Positions 52,277 through 60,987 are shown, numbered from the stretch's first letter. The stretch is DNA of 64,000 nucleotides from Caloranaerobacter sp050286925 (GCF_050286925.1 NZ_JBFWFX010000002.1:62001-126000), one strand, 5' to 3'. A program made the numbers and translations. Notes: generated from the letters alone by a model not told the origin.

Positions 52277-52323
52277 AAAGTTAGAAATGAGCATATGCCA
52301 AAAATAATTGAGGAGGGGTTAAA

Positions 52324-52656
52324 ATGCCAAGAGGAGATAGAACAGGTCCAATGGGAGTAGGACCAATGACTGGTAGAAGGATGGGTTATTGTGCAGGTTA
52401 TGATGTTCCAGGATATATGAATGCAGGATATGGCAGAGGTTATGGTAGAGGACTTGGAAGAGGATTCGGTAGATTTTGTAGAAGAGGATTTGGATTTGGA
52501 TTCGGTAGAGGATTTGGATGGAGAGCTTTTGCTTATAATGCACCATCAAAAGAAGAGTTAAAAGGATATATAAATGAAGAAATAAAATTTCTTAAAAGTC
52601 AATTAGACAGTTTAGAAAAAAGATTAAAAGAGCTTGATGGAAAAGAAGAAGCCTAA
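52324..52656 (+). CDS. DUF5320 family Gly/Arg-rich protein
   Basis: A 110-residue protein. It begins MPRGDRTGPMGVGPMTGR, typical of DUF5320. A Gly/Arg/Phe-rich central part (repeated GRG and GFGFG) follows, then a C-terminal coiled-coil helix (SKEELKGYINEEIKFLKSQL, LEKRLKEL). Relatives often lie beside DUF134 regulators and Fe-Mo cofactor-type NifX proteins in anaerobes; the function is unknown. Its strong consensus promoter and GAGGAGGGG site indicate high expression when derepressed. Same strand as DUF134, but separated from it by a terminator. Confidence 0.88.
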   Translation: MPRGDRTGPMGVGPMTGRRMGYCAGYDVPGYMNAGYGRGYGRGLGRGFGRFCRRGFGFGFGRGFGWRAFAYNAPSKEELKGYINEEIKFLKSQLDSLEKRLKELDGKEEA

Positions 52657-52679
52657 GGTTAAAAAAACTTAGGCTTCTT
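52646..52679 (+). terminator. Terminator of the DUF5320 gene
   Basis: AAGAAGCCTAAG / CTTAGGCTTCTT with a 10-nt loop; it contains the stop codon. Confidence 0.8.
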
Positions 52680-52686
52680 AAGCATT

Positions 52687-52806
52687 TTTATAATCCATAG
52701 GAAATTATAAACTACATTGAATTGTGGATAAATTTAATATAATTTCCGTAATGGATTTCAACAAAATCTACCTTAGTTTATAATTTATTTAATCGAAGAT
52801 TTTGTT
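52687..52806 (+). repeat. Dispersed two-hairpin repeat, copy 3
   Basis: About 120 bp with the same blocks as copies 1 and 2: TATAATCCATAGGAAATTATA, TGTGGATAAATTTAATATAAT, TTCCGTAATGGATTTCAACA and AAAATCTACC...CGAAGATTTTGTT. The first hairpin pairs TCCATAGGAAATTATA with TATAATTTCCGTAATGGA; the second pairs AACAAAATCT with AGATTTTGTT. Its end overlaps the EamA gene stop codon. Confidence 0.78.
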
Positions 52807-53683
52807 ATATCTTTTTAATAATAGCTATAACCAAAGATATTATTATGAGTCCACTTCCTATAAGCCCTTTGAGTAAAATTGTTTCATGAAGAAAGGCATA
52901 TGCAAGAATTAATGTAAATAAAGGCTCTCCTAAAAGTATAATTCCTACACTTTCAGGACTTACAACTTTCTGAGCTTTTGTTTGAAGGTACATAGTTAAT
53001 CCTGTGCTGAAAACTCCGATTATAATAATTACAATGATATTTTTTATTAATAAAGCGAGATTAAGACCTTCATAAAAAATACTGAAAAACAGACTAGATA
53101 TTGTAACAATTAATAATTGTATAAATGAAAGGATATGATTATCCTTATCATCACCATATTTATCTAGTATGATGATGTAAATAGTGTAGACAAATGCACA
53201 ACCTATAACGAGAATATCACCAAAATTCAAATTACTGCCATTCATACCCGATATTAAATAAAGTCCAAAAATAGAAGATACTACACATATGATAGTCCAA
53301 AGTGTAGGTATATGTTTATTTATAAAAGATTCAAGTATGGGTATAAATAATACAGATAATGATGCTAAGAAACCAGACTTTGAAGCAGTTGTACGTTCTA
53401 GTCCTAATATATGTAGAGCATATACTATGAAAATTAAAACTCCTAAAATAAAGCCAATTCTTAAATCTTCTTTTTTTATTTTTAAAACTTTTTTGGGAGA
53501 GAATAGAAATAAAGTTAATGAGGCAATAAAAAACCTTCCTAATAATAAATGGAATGGGGGGATTTTATCTATATACATTTTTAAAAGAATTGTACTAACT
53601 GCCCACATAAATGAAACAAATATTAGTTCTAAGTAAGCTATATATATTTTATTATCTTTCTTTGGCGTTAATAACTTCTCCAT
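52805..53683 (-). CDS. EamA/DMT family transporter
   Basis: A 292-residue membrane protein with about ten hydrophobic segments and the two-fold EamA repeat: first unit MWAVSTILLKMYIDKIPPFHLLLGRF, second unit beginning NFGDILVIGCAFVYTIYIIILDK and ending ESVGIILLGEPLFTLILAY. It is a drug/metabolite exporter-type permease with unknown substrate. Start ATG at 53683 after GGAGTGAT on the minus strand. Monocistronic. Confidence 0.92.
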   Translation of the reverse strand: MEKLLTPKKDNKIYIAYLELIFVSFMWAVSTILLKMYIDKIPPFHLLLGRFFIASLTLFLFSPKKVLKIKKEDLRIGFILGVLIFIVYALHILGLERTTASKSGFLASLSVLFIPILESFINKHIPTLWTIICVVSSIFGLYLISGMNGSNLNFGDILVIGCAFVYTIYIIILDKYGDDKDNHILSFIQLLIVTISSLFFSIFYEGLNLALLIKNIIVIIIIGVFSTGLTMYLQTKAQKVVSPESVGIILLGEPLFTLILAYAFLHETILLKGLIGSGLIIISLVIAIIKKI

Positions 53684-53799
53684 TTACATCACTCCAGAAG
53701 TAAATTTCTACTGCCTTAAACATTATATCATAACTATAATAGCATTTAAGATGAAAAATTTTATCAGCATCACTACAAAAGTCAGAAAAAAATAAATAA

Positions 53800-53807
53800 T
53801 TCGACAA
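53800..53807 (-). promoter_or_regulatory. Spo0A-box-like motif upstream of the XRE/TPR gene
   Basis: TTCGACAA reads TTGTCGAA on the minus strand, an exact match to the TGNCGAA core, 86 bp before the start codon at 53893. Confidence 0.35.
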
Positions 53808-53892
53808 AAAATAACAACAAAATTTCGAAAATTATGATAAAATAATATATAACAAATATGTATAGTTATTGGTTTCTGGGGGGAGTGATTAG

Positions 53893-54675
53893 ATGGAAGA
53901 TATAGAATTATTAAGTCCTGGACAGCGATTAAAAAGAATTAGAAAAATTTTAAATGTTAATCAAAAAGAATTGGCTGGCAAAAAATTTTCTAAAAATTAT
54001 ATCTCTATGTTTGAAAATGATAAAAGGAAAATAAATATAATAAATGCAATTTATCTTTCAGATAAGATTAACAAGTTAGCTAAACAAAAAGGCATTGATA
54101 TGAATGTAAGTGCTTCTTTGTTTCTGAAAACTGAAAAAGATATGGCTAAGGACAAGTGTTTAGAGTGGCTTACATATGTTGAATCAAGAAATAATATAAG
54201 TACTTATGAAGTAAATTCAAATTTATATAAAGTCATACTATTGTCAACCAAATATGGCTTGGACGAATATAAAGCTAAAGCATTATTTTTAAAAGCGAAA
54301 AATGAGTTTTTAAGAAATCATTTCAATTGTGCAATTACATTGTTTTTAGAGTCATTAATTTATTATTCAAAATTAGATGATTATATATCTATTTCTGATG
54401 TATATAAATATATTGGAATAATTTTATACAACAAAGGTAATTTTAGCGAAGGGTTAGTTTATTTTAATTTAGCAGAAAGTATGTTAGCTAGAAATAAAGA
54501 GAAGGATAATTCGAGAATAGAAGATATTAAATATCGTAAGGCTCTTACGTTTTATAAATTAGGACAATATGAAATAGCTAATAATATTATACAAAAAATA
54601 AGTAATATAAATGGTAATATAAATGACAAATTATTAGAACTATCGAATAAGATAAACAATTTTATAGCTAGTTAA
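53893..54675 (+). CDS. Helix-turn-helix (XRE) regulator with TPR-like repeats
   Basis: A 260-residue cytoplasmic protein. An XRE HTH at residues 8-70 (PGQRLKRIRKILNVNQKELA then FSKNYISMFENDKR) binds DNA. Residues about 110-260 form helical tetratricopeptide-like repeats, with YKYIGIILYNKGNFSEGLVYF and YRKALTFYKLGQYEIANNII as clear units. This architecture is shared with Rgg/PlcR/PrgX-type peptide-sensing regulators. No signalling peptide gene is visible next to it. The start ATG follows GGGGGGAGTGAT. Target genes are unknown. Confidence 0.88.
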   Translation: MEDIELLSPGQRLKRIRKILNVNQKELAGKKFSKNYISMFENDKRKINIINAIYLSDKINKLAKQKGIDMNVSASLFLKTEKDMAKDKCLEWLTYVESRNNISTYEVNSNLYKVILLSTKYGLDEYKAKALFLKAKNEFLRNHFNCAITLFLESLIYYSKLDDYISISDVYKYIGIILYNKGNFSEGLVYFNLAESMLARNKEKDNSRIEDIKYRKALTFYKLGQYEIANNIIQKISNINGNINDKLLELSNKINNFIAS

Positions 54676-54678
54676 AAA

Positions 54679-54703
54679 AACAGGGAAAGATTTCCCTGTT
54701 TTT
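54679..54703. terminator. Bidirectional terminator
   Basis: AACAGGGAAA / TTTCCCTGTT with a 2-nt loop between convergent genes, with T-rich flanks on both strands. Confidence 0.85.
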
Positions 54704-55061
54704 ATGCTTTATTTTTTTCTATACCAAAACCATAGCATTCTGATACAGGAACAACGAATACAAAACCTACTCCTGGATTGTTTATATAATCTAATTCTTC
54801 ATTTATAACCTCTATTGCTTTTCTTAGTTTTGTCTCATCTCTGATAACACTTATTACAGTTTTATTGTAAGGTCTATTGCCTTCTATCATCCTTCTAATG
54901 CTTGAGAAAATAGGAACTTCTACATTATGTTGAAGAAGTACTTTTCCCATACCGACACTATCGATTACAGTAGCACCTACTCCTAATTCAAAAAATCTTT
55001 CTAAAATTGCATCAAGCTTATATATTTCATTTATAACAGCAAATAAAGCGTACAACCTCAA
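54702..55061 (-). CDS. PII-like regulatory protein
   Basis: A 119-residue protein with a ferredoxin-like alpha/beta pattern as in PII and PII-like proteins: RLYALFAVINEIYKLDAILE, GVGATVIDSVGMG, RPYNKTVISVIRDETKLRKA, and GVGFVFVVPVSECYGF. The canonical uridylylated T-loop Tyr is not evident. It is the second gene after a CPA2 antiporter (12-bp gap), and small PII-like proteins commonly control adjacent transporters by nucleotide sensing. The partner is therefore likely the antiporter. GlnB itself is less likely. Confidence 0.75.
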   Translation of the reverse strand: MRLYALFAVINEIYKLDAILERFFELGVGATVIDSVGMGKVLLQHNVEVPIFSSIRRMIEGNRPYNKTVISVIRDETKLRKAIEVINEELDYINNPGVGFVFVVPVSECYGFGIEKNKA

Positions 55062-55073
55062 TACCTCCTTTAA

Positions 55074-56246
55074 TTATACATTACACTCCTTAGCTTTTAT
55101 TATAGCATTTTTGGTTGCAATTGGTCCTATAATTTCTGTAATAATTGTTGTAGCTAGAAGTATTGTAATTACAATAGAACCTAGTTGAGTTCCAGGAAAC
55201 TCTCTGCTTACTACAATTGCTAAACCTACTGCTACCCCTACTTGAGATAAAAGTCCCAAACCTAGATATTTTCTTACGCTGTGAGGAGCTTTTGACACTA
55301 TACCACCAATTGAAGCACCTAACACTTTTCCTATGATCCTAAATACAAGATATGCTAGACCGATTGAACCTATATGTGGTAATAGAGAAATATCAAGTCT
55401 TGAGCCAGCAAGTATGAAGAATGTCGCAATTATAGGTGGTGAAAACTTTTCGATTGCAGAGAAGGCTCTTCTACTATTAGAAGAAACATTAGCAACCATA
55501 ACGCCAAGTGTCATTGCTGATAATAATGGAGATAGATGGAATTTTAAAGCAACTCCTACAAGTAATATGATAACTCCTGTTGTAAATGGCAACATTTCGT
55601 TCTCTTTTTTAGATATTTTAATTAGATAAGCTAGAAGTATACCTGCAATACAACCTGCTAGTAATGATAAAACTATTTCTGCAATTGGATGAACTAAAAC
55701 TTTGTAAACTGTAACAACTTCATGTTTTATAAATACTTTTGCAATTGAAGAAGCTATTGCATAAATCATTAAACATATTGCATCGTCAACTGCTACTACA
55801 CCTAAAAGAGTGCTTGTCAAAGGACCTTTTGCATTACATTCTTTTAATACCATAACTGTTGCAGCTGGTGCAGTTGCTGAAGATACTGCTCCTAATATTA
55901 GAGCTGTACCGATATCTTGTTTTAATAAAAGCATTACTGAAGTTACAAGTATAAAAGCTCCCATTGATTCAGAAGCAGCTATTATAAAAATTGGTTTGCC
56001 CAGTTTTTTAATTACAGGTATTTTCAATTCGCTTCCTATGTTGAATGCGATTATACCTAATGCAATGTCGCTTAAAAAAGACAATTTTTCTATCATATCG
56101 CTATTTACGATATTTAGTCCAGATTTTCCTACTACAAGTCCTGCTATTATATATCCAGCAACAGCAGGAATCTTATATCTGTTCATAAGTTGTCCAAATA
56201 GTATACCTAAAACTAGTGCAATACCTACACTCATGAAAGGATTCAT
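55074..56246 (-). CDS. CPA2-type cation:proton antiporter
   Basis: A 390-residue membrane protein with about 12 hydrophobic segments and family motifs PAVAGYIIAGLVVGKSGLN, ISDIALGIIAFNIGSEL-like (LGIIAFNIGSEL) and AVDDAICLMIYA, where the paired Asp residues typify Na+/H+ antiporters. The start ATG 56246 follows AGAGGTGG with 7-nt spacing. The in-frame upstream extension to ATG 56366, with AGGAG, would add a 40-residue aromatic-rich segment and is possible but atypical. Forms a two-gene operon with the PII-like protein. Confidence 0.88.
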   Translation of the reverse strand: MNPFMSVGIALVLGILFGQLMNRYKIPAVAGYIIAGLVVGKSGLNIVNSDMIEKLSFLSDIALGIIAFNIGSELKIPVIKKLGKPIFIIAASESMGAFILVTSVMLLLKQDIGTALILGAVSSATAPAATVMVLKECNAKGPLTSTLLGVVAVDDAICLMIYAIASSIAKVFIKHEVVTVYKVLVHPIAEIVLSLLAGCIAGILLAYLIKISKKENEMLPFTTGVIILLVGVALKFHLSPLLSAMTLGVMVANVSSNSRRAFSAIEKFSPPIIATFFILAGSRLDISLLPHIGSIGLAYLVFRIIGKVLGASIGGIVSKAPHSVRKYLGLGLLSQVGVAVGLAIVVSREFPGTQLGSIVITILLATTIITEIIGPIATKNAIIKAKECNV

Positions 56247-56327
56247 AAATAACCACCTCTTTTGATATGATTTGTATAAAAAATAAAACCAAAAATAATA
56301 AATATATCCAATAAGTGAAATATAAAA

Positions 56328-56352
56328 AATGCACTTTTCAAAATAGTGCATT
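56328..56352 (-). promoter_or_regulatory. Terminator-like hairpin in the antiporter leader
   Basis: On the minus strand AATGCACT-ATTTTGAAA-AGTGCATT is followed by six T, about 80 bases before the antiporter start. It could attenuate the antiporter transcript. A TATAAT at about 56368 lies just upstream. Confidence 0.4.
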
Positions 56353-56519
56353 CTATGCCCACACATTATAGTACTCCTAATATATTAATTAGTAAAACTT
56401 CAAAAAAGGCAGTAATTTATAAAATATTTTGATATAGGACGGTTATTTATTATTAACTAGGTATATAATATCTATACTATTTTATTCTAGGTATTACTAG
56501 TAAAATTGAGAAAAAAATC

Positions 56520-56544
56520 AAGATGTGGCCTTTGACCACATCTT
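56520..56544 (-). terminator. Terminator after the Rossmann chemoreceptor gene
   Basis: AAGATGTGG / CCACATCTT with a 7-nt loop. On the minus strand it is followed by GATTTTTTTCTC. Confidence 0.85.
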
Positions 56545-56549
56545 ATAAT

Positions 56550-57344
56550 TTATATAGTAGTTTCAGATTTAAGCTTTTCAACAGCTGCACTTACAGTTTC
56601 TGAAGCATTCAATTGAATTTGTGAAAGTTTTTTTAGATTATCTATTTCAACATTAATTTTTCTTATTTCATTAGCTAGTTTAACCAACATTTCATTTATT
56701 TCTTTTGCAAAAGTTTCGCTATTATTAGCAAGTTTTTGAATTTCATTAGCTACAACGGAGAAACCTCTTCCATGTTCTCCTGCTCTTGCTGCTTCAATAT
56801 TTGCATTTAAACCAAGAATTTTGATTTGCTGAGCTATTTTGTTAACATAACTTACAATTTTATCACTTTCTTCTATGTACTTATTTGACACTTCAGCTGT
56901 ATTTAATAGATTTTCGCTGACATTATGTATACTTTTTATTGAAGATGTTATTTCATCTAATTGTTTTTGAACTACTGAAGAAGTATCAGCAATTACCGAC
57001 ATCTGTGAATTTAGTTTTTCTAAAGTTTTTGTTTCTCTTTCTACCAATGTCATTATAAGAAAAGCACCGTCTGAATCTATTATTTTACAACTGCCGTTAG
57101 ACTTTTCATTTAAAAGTCTTGATACTTTTTCAACACCAGTTGCTTCAATAATCATATCTAAATCATTACAGTCTATATCGTCTATTGAATCAGAATATCT
57201 TATGCCTAATTCTTTAGCCAATAAAATACCGGGTGCATTTAAATTTGTATCAACAATCATTTCGATACTTATTTCTTCTATTTGCGATAATGATTTTAAA
57301 ATAGCTGTTCCACCATTACCAGCACCAACTATTGCAATTTTCAA
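56550..57344 (-). CDS. Soluble chemoreceptor with N-terminal Rossmann (NAD(P)-binding-like) domain
   Basis: A 264-residue soluble protein. Residues 1-110 form a Rossmann fold: KIAIVGAGNGGTAILKSLSQ is the GxGxxG dinucleotide loop, IEMIVDTNLNAPG carries the acidic end of strand 2, and MIIEATGVEKVSRLL resembles dehydrogenase domains. Residues about 120-264 are an MCP signalling domain with tip KILGLNANIEAARAGEHGRG. No membrane helix is present. The start is TTG 57344, 6 bases after GGAGGG. It should report a nucleotide or redox ligand to CheA/CheW or a related array. No other chemotaxis gene is adjacent. Confidence 0.9.
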   Translation of the reverse strand: MKIAIVGAGNGGTAILKSLSQIEEISIEMIVDTNLNAPGILLAKELGIRYSDSIDDIDCNDLDMIIEATGVEKVSRLLNEKSNGSCKIIDSDGAFLIMTLVERETKTLEKLNSQMSVIADTSSVVQKQLDEITSSIKSIHNVSENLLNTAEVSNKYIEESDKIVSYVNKIAQQIKILGLNANIEAARAGEHGRGFSVVANEIQKLANNSETFAKEINEMLVKLANEIRKINVEIDNLKKLSQIQLNASETVSAAVEKLKSETTI

Positions 57345-57555
57345 TCTAATCCCTCCTTCCGACTTGCACAAATGATACTATTCTACAAAATATACGTGAA
57401 TTCCTTTTGAAATAAAAAGATTTCTATAAATTAAGTCAAAAAGTTATCGATTTTCATTGGTAATTGTTAACTTATTTAAAAAAACGTTGAAGGAAATCTA
57501 TGAAAAAAATAGAATATATAAACACAAAAATACAAAGAATTTCAGGAGGATGACA

Positions 57556-58305
57556 ATGAGATTAATTATAGAGTTTTCATTCGAGGACAAATTAGTACTA
57601 CCAATACACTATAACCATATTTTACAGGGATTTATCTATAACAACATTTCTGATAATGCATTTAGACGTTTTCTACATGATGAAGGTTATAAATATGAAA
57701 AAAGGAGTTTTAAGTTATTTACTTTTTCAAGGATATTTGGACAATTTAAAATGGACAAGCAGTCTAATACGATAACATTTTCATCTCCTATTAAATTAAT
57801 AGTTTCATCAATACTAGATGATTTTGTTAATGATTTTGCTAGTACATTAATTAAAAAAGACGATCTTATTTTAGGGAAGACTCAAATAAAATTAGAAAAA
57901 ATAGAAGTGTTTTCTCATCCAGAAATAGAAGAAGAGGTTGTTATAAAAATGTTATCTCCAACAGTTACATATAGTACAGTTGATATTCATGGTAAGAAAA
58001 AGACAATTTATCACAAACCTGGAGATGGGGTGTTTTCTGAATTAGCATACAAAAATTTGCAGAAAAAGTATAAATCTTTCTATGGAAAAGATATGCCAGA
58101 ATGTGAATTTTCAATAAAACCGGTTAATGATGAAAAGATAAAAATGATATCAGCTAATTATAGAGGGTTTATTATTAAAGGCTGGATAGGTGAATTTATA
58201 ATGAAAGGTTCTAAAGAATTGGTTAAATTAGCCTATGACACAGGATTAGGCAGTAAAAACGCTCAAGGGTTTGGCTGTTTTGAAATAGTAGGTGTAAGGA
58301 GGTGA
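57556..58305 (+). CDS. cas6: CRISPR-associated endoribonuclease Cas6
   Basis: A 249-residue RAMP protein that processes CRISPR RNA. It begins RLIIEFSFEDKLVLPIHYNH, the N-terminal ferredoxin fold, and ends with the Gly-rich GLGSKNAQGFGCFEIV of Cas6. The catalytic His is probably the one in VLPIHYNHILQGF near residues 18-24. Start ATG 57556 is 6 bases after AGGAGG; the frame back to 57457 has no site. First gene of the type I-B operon. A CRISPR array is not visible next to it. Confidence 0.92.
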   Translation: MRLIIEFSFEDKLVLPIHYNHILQGFIYNNISDNAFRRFLHDEGYKYEKRSFKLFTFSRIFGQFKMDKQSNTITFSSPIKLIVSSILDDFVNDFASTLIKKDDLILGKTQIKLEKIEVFSHPEIEEEVVIKMLSPTVTYSTVDIHGKKKTIYHKPGDGVFSELAYKNLQKKYKSFYGKDMPECEFSIKPVNDEKIKMISANYRGFIIKGWIGEFIMKGSKELVKLAYDTGLGSKNAQGFGCFEIVGVRR

Positions 58306-58309
58306 GGGG

Positions 58310-60085
58310 ATGGAACTAAGTGCAGTATGTGAGCTTGGAAAGAAAAGACTAGAAGATATTATAAGTAAAAATGAAGGTGATGTGTTAGAATTATTTGTTG
58401 AAAATCCTAATGATAATGGTACATACAATACTGTATTGGAAATAACTTTAAATAAAGACTTTGATTACATAGGAATAAATATAACTGAGTTCAAAAAAGG
58501 TTTTATTTTGAAATATTTATATAAAAAAGGTGCATCTAATGGAGCTGATTACACACCGACTGCTAAATTAACAACACCAGATAAAACATTTAACAACAAA
58601 ATACTGAAATGCTTAAAAGATACTGTTAAAGAGTATAAGGAACATGAAGAAACAAATATAATAATGAGGCTATTAGAAACATTAGAAAAGAATTCAAAAA
58701 ATATAATAGATGATATTATGAGTAATATAGATTCAAAAAATAAATATATTTTAACAATAAAATATGATGAAAAATATATCGGTGATTTTGAAATATTTAA
58801 AGATAAAGTTAAAAAGCAAGCTATAAAAAGTTATTATCTAATAGATAAAAAAGAATCAAAAGGAAAAAACAAAAGATGTTCAATTTGTAAAGAGGAGAAA
58901 GAAGAGGTTTTTGGTAATGCTAACATATTTAAGTTTTATACTGTAGATAAAAAAGGATATGTAGCTGGTGGCTTTAGGAAATTAGATTCGTGGAGAAATT
59001 TTCCTGTCTGTGAAGATTGTGCAATTAATCTTGAACTTGGCAAAAAATATCTTGATGAAAATTTAAAGTTTAAGTTTCAAGGAAGAGATTTTTATTTAAT
59101 ACCAAAACTTCTTTATAAAAAGAATTTAGATAAAGTGTTAAAAACTCTAACCAAATTAGATGATAGAAATATTGATGATAGATATGAAAATGCAGAAGAT
59201 ATGATTATAAAAAGGCTTTCTAAAGTGGAAGATTACGCAACTTTCGATATGCTTTTCTTTGAAGTAAATAATTCTGCTCTTAATATTAAACTTAATGTAC
59301 AAGAAATCTTACCTTCTAGATTTAGAAAAATATACGAAAATATGACTAAAATAAATTCTATTCTTAGTAATAATGAATCCAGTGAGAATATTAAAGTAAA
59401 TTTTTCATTTTTAAATACATTATTCCCAAGAAAAACGTACAATAGATATTTCCTTGAAACTATTGATATTATACTCTCTGATAAGGAAATTGATTATAAG
59501 TTCATAATATCTCACATTTGTAATCACATTATAGAAAAATTTAATCAGGATGAAGGAAAATACTTCTATTATGAAACTATTAAATCGTATGGATTTTTAA
59601 TGTATTTAAGATTATTAGGCGTTTTATTTAAAGAAAAAGGGCAGGTGAAAGTTATGGAGAAAATGGAGTGGAATATAGCTAATTATAGTTCAAAAGAAGA
59701 ATTATTTGAGAGTTTATTTAATGAAAATATGGATTTCTTTACTACTCCCGATAAAAAAGCTGTATTCTTATTAGGCTTTTTAACTCAAAAATTACTAAAT
59801 TTACAATATGCTAAAGAAAAGAGAAAACCGTTTATAAGTAGGTTAAAAGGATTAAGATTATCTAAAAAAGATATAAAGAGACTTTTGCCAGAAATACAAA
59901 ATAAGTTTATAGAATATGATGCAGAATATTATAGGGATATACAAGCTTTAGCATCTAAATATTTGCTTGAAGCTGGAGAAAAATGGGCAATTTCAGAACT
60001 TGATATACCATTCTATTTTTCATTAGGTATGAATTTAGAAAGACATATTATATTAACTGATAAGGAGGAAGATGAAAATGCTTAA
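58310..60085 (+). CDS. cas8b: Type I-B Cascade large subunit Cas8b (Csh1-type)
   Basis: A 591-residue protein of the Csh1/TM1802 kind by position and character. A zinc-finger is seen at CSICKEEKEE near residue 190 with the partner CEDCAINLE near 237. It contacts the PAM and recruits Cas3 within Cascade. It starts 4 bases after cas6 with GGAGG, and its end overlaps cas7. The family match is inferred from gene order and the Cys motif because Cas8 sequences diverge strongly. Confidence 0.88.
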   Translation: MELSAVCELGKKRLEDIISKNEGDVLELFVENPNDNGTYNTVLEITLNKDFDYIGINITEFKKGFILKYLYKKGASNGADYTPTAKLTTPDKTFNNKILKCLKDTVKEYKEHEETNIIMRLLETLEKNSKNIIDDIMSNIDSKNKYILTIKYDEKYIGDFEIFKDKVKKQAIKSYYLIDKKESKGKNKRCSICKEEKEEVFGNANIFKFYTVDKKGYVAGGFRKLDSWRNFPVCEDCAINLELGKKYLDENLKFKFQGRDFYLIPKLLYKKNLDKVLKTLTKLDDRNIDDRYENAEDMIIKRLSKVEDYATFDMLFFEVNNSALNIKLNVQEILPSRFRKIYENMTKINSILSNNESSENIKVNFSFLNTLFPRKTYNRYFLETIDIILSDKEIDYKFIISHICNHIIEKFNQDEGKYFYYETIKSYGFLMYLRLLGVLFKEKGQVKVMEKMEWNIANYSSKEELFESLFNENMDFFTTPDKKAVFLLGFLTQKLLNLQYAKEKRKPFISRLKGLRLSKKDIKRLLPEIQNKFIEYDAEYYRDIQALASKYLLEAGEKWAISELDIPFYFSLGMNLERHIILTDKEEDENA

Positions 60086-60977
60086 TAGAAGTGAAATAAT
60101 TTTTTTATACGATATTAAAGATAATAATCCAAATGGTGACCCAATAGATCAGAATAAACCTAGGATTGACGAAGAAACAGGCATAAATATAGTTACAGAT
60201 GTAAGGCTTAAGAGAACTATAAGAGATTATTTATATGATTATTTAGGCAAAGAAATTTTTGTTAGAGAAATTAGGAACGAACAAGGCAAAGTACAAGATG
60301 GTAAAACAAGAGCTAAAGATTTTGGAAAGAAAAAAGAGGAGATTATACAAAATATTTTACAGCAGTGTATTGATGTAAGATTATTTGGTGCAACTATACC
60401 ATTAGATAAAGATTCAGCTACGTTTACAGGTCCAGTTCAATTTACTATGGGAAGAAGCTTACATAAAGTAGAAATAAAGAGAATTAAAGGTACAGGAGCG
60501 TTTGCTTCAGGACAGAATAAGGATAATAAGACTTTTAGAGAAGAATTTATACTTCCATATTCATTTATAGGATTTTATGGAATTATAAATGAAAAGGCTG
60601 CAGAAGCTACTAAACTTACCCAAGAAGATGTTAAGCTTCTTATAGAAGCAATTTGGAATGGAACGAAGAATTTAATTTCAAGATCAAAAATAGGACAAGT
60701 ACCGAGGTTATTAGTGAAAGTTAATTATAAAGAAAAATATTATCATATAGGAGACCTTTTAAAAACAATGAAAATAGAATCAGACAAAGAAGATGAACAA
60801 ATAAGAGATGTAGAAGATTTTATATTAAACATTGATGATTTTATTAAAGTATTAAAAGAAAATAAAGATAAGATAGAAGATGTGGAAATTAAAGTTGATA
60901 GTAGGTTAAATATGAATGTTGATATATTTAAAGCACTAGAAGAAATCGGAATAAAGGCAAATGAATTAATAATTTAG
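60078..60977 (+). CDS. cas7: Type I-B Cas7 (Csh2) backbone protein
   Basis: A ~300-residue Cas7/Csh2 protein. It begins LNRSEIIFLYDIKDNNPNGDPI, the strongly conserved Csh2 N-terminus. VTDVRLKRTIRDYLYDYLG and FTGPVQFTMGRSLHKV also match, as does the GTGAFAS loop. Cas7 forms the crRNA-binding filament of Cascade. Two ATG codons overlap cas8b: 60072 is too close to AAGGAGG, 60078 has 9-base spacing and is preferred. Confidence 0.95.
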   Translation: MLNRSEIIFLYDIKDNNPNGDPIDQNKPRIDEETGINIVTDVRLKRTIRDYLYDYLGKEIFVREIRNEQGKVQDGKTRAKDFGKKKEEIIQNILQQCIDVRLFGATIPLDKDSATFTGPVQFTMGRSLHKVEIKRIKGTGAFASGQNKDNKTFREEFILPYSFIGFYGIINEKAAEATKLTQEDVKLLIEAIWNGTKNLISRSKIGQVPRLLVKVNYKEKYYHIGDLLKTMKIESDKEDEQIRDVEDFILNIDDFIKVLKENKDKIEDVEIKVDSRLNMNVDIFKALEEIGIKANELII

Positions 60978-60987
60978 GTGATGTAAT

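Noticed and set aside
57372..57555. Possible CRISPR array or leader before cas6
   Set aside because: The region was read for direct repeats of 25-37 bases and none were found.
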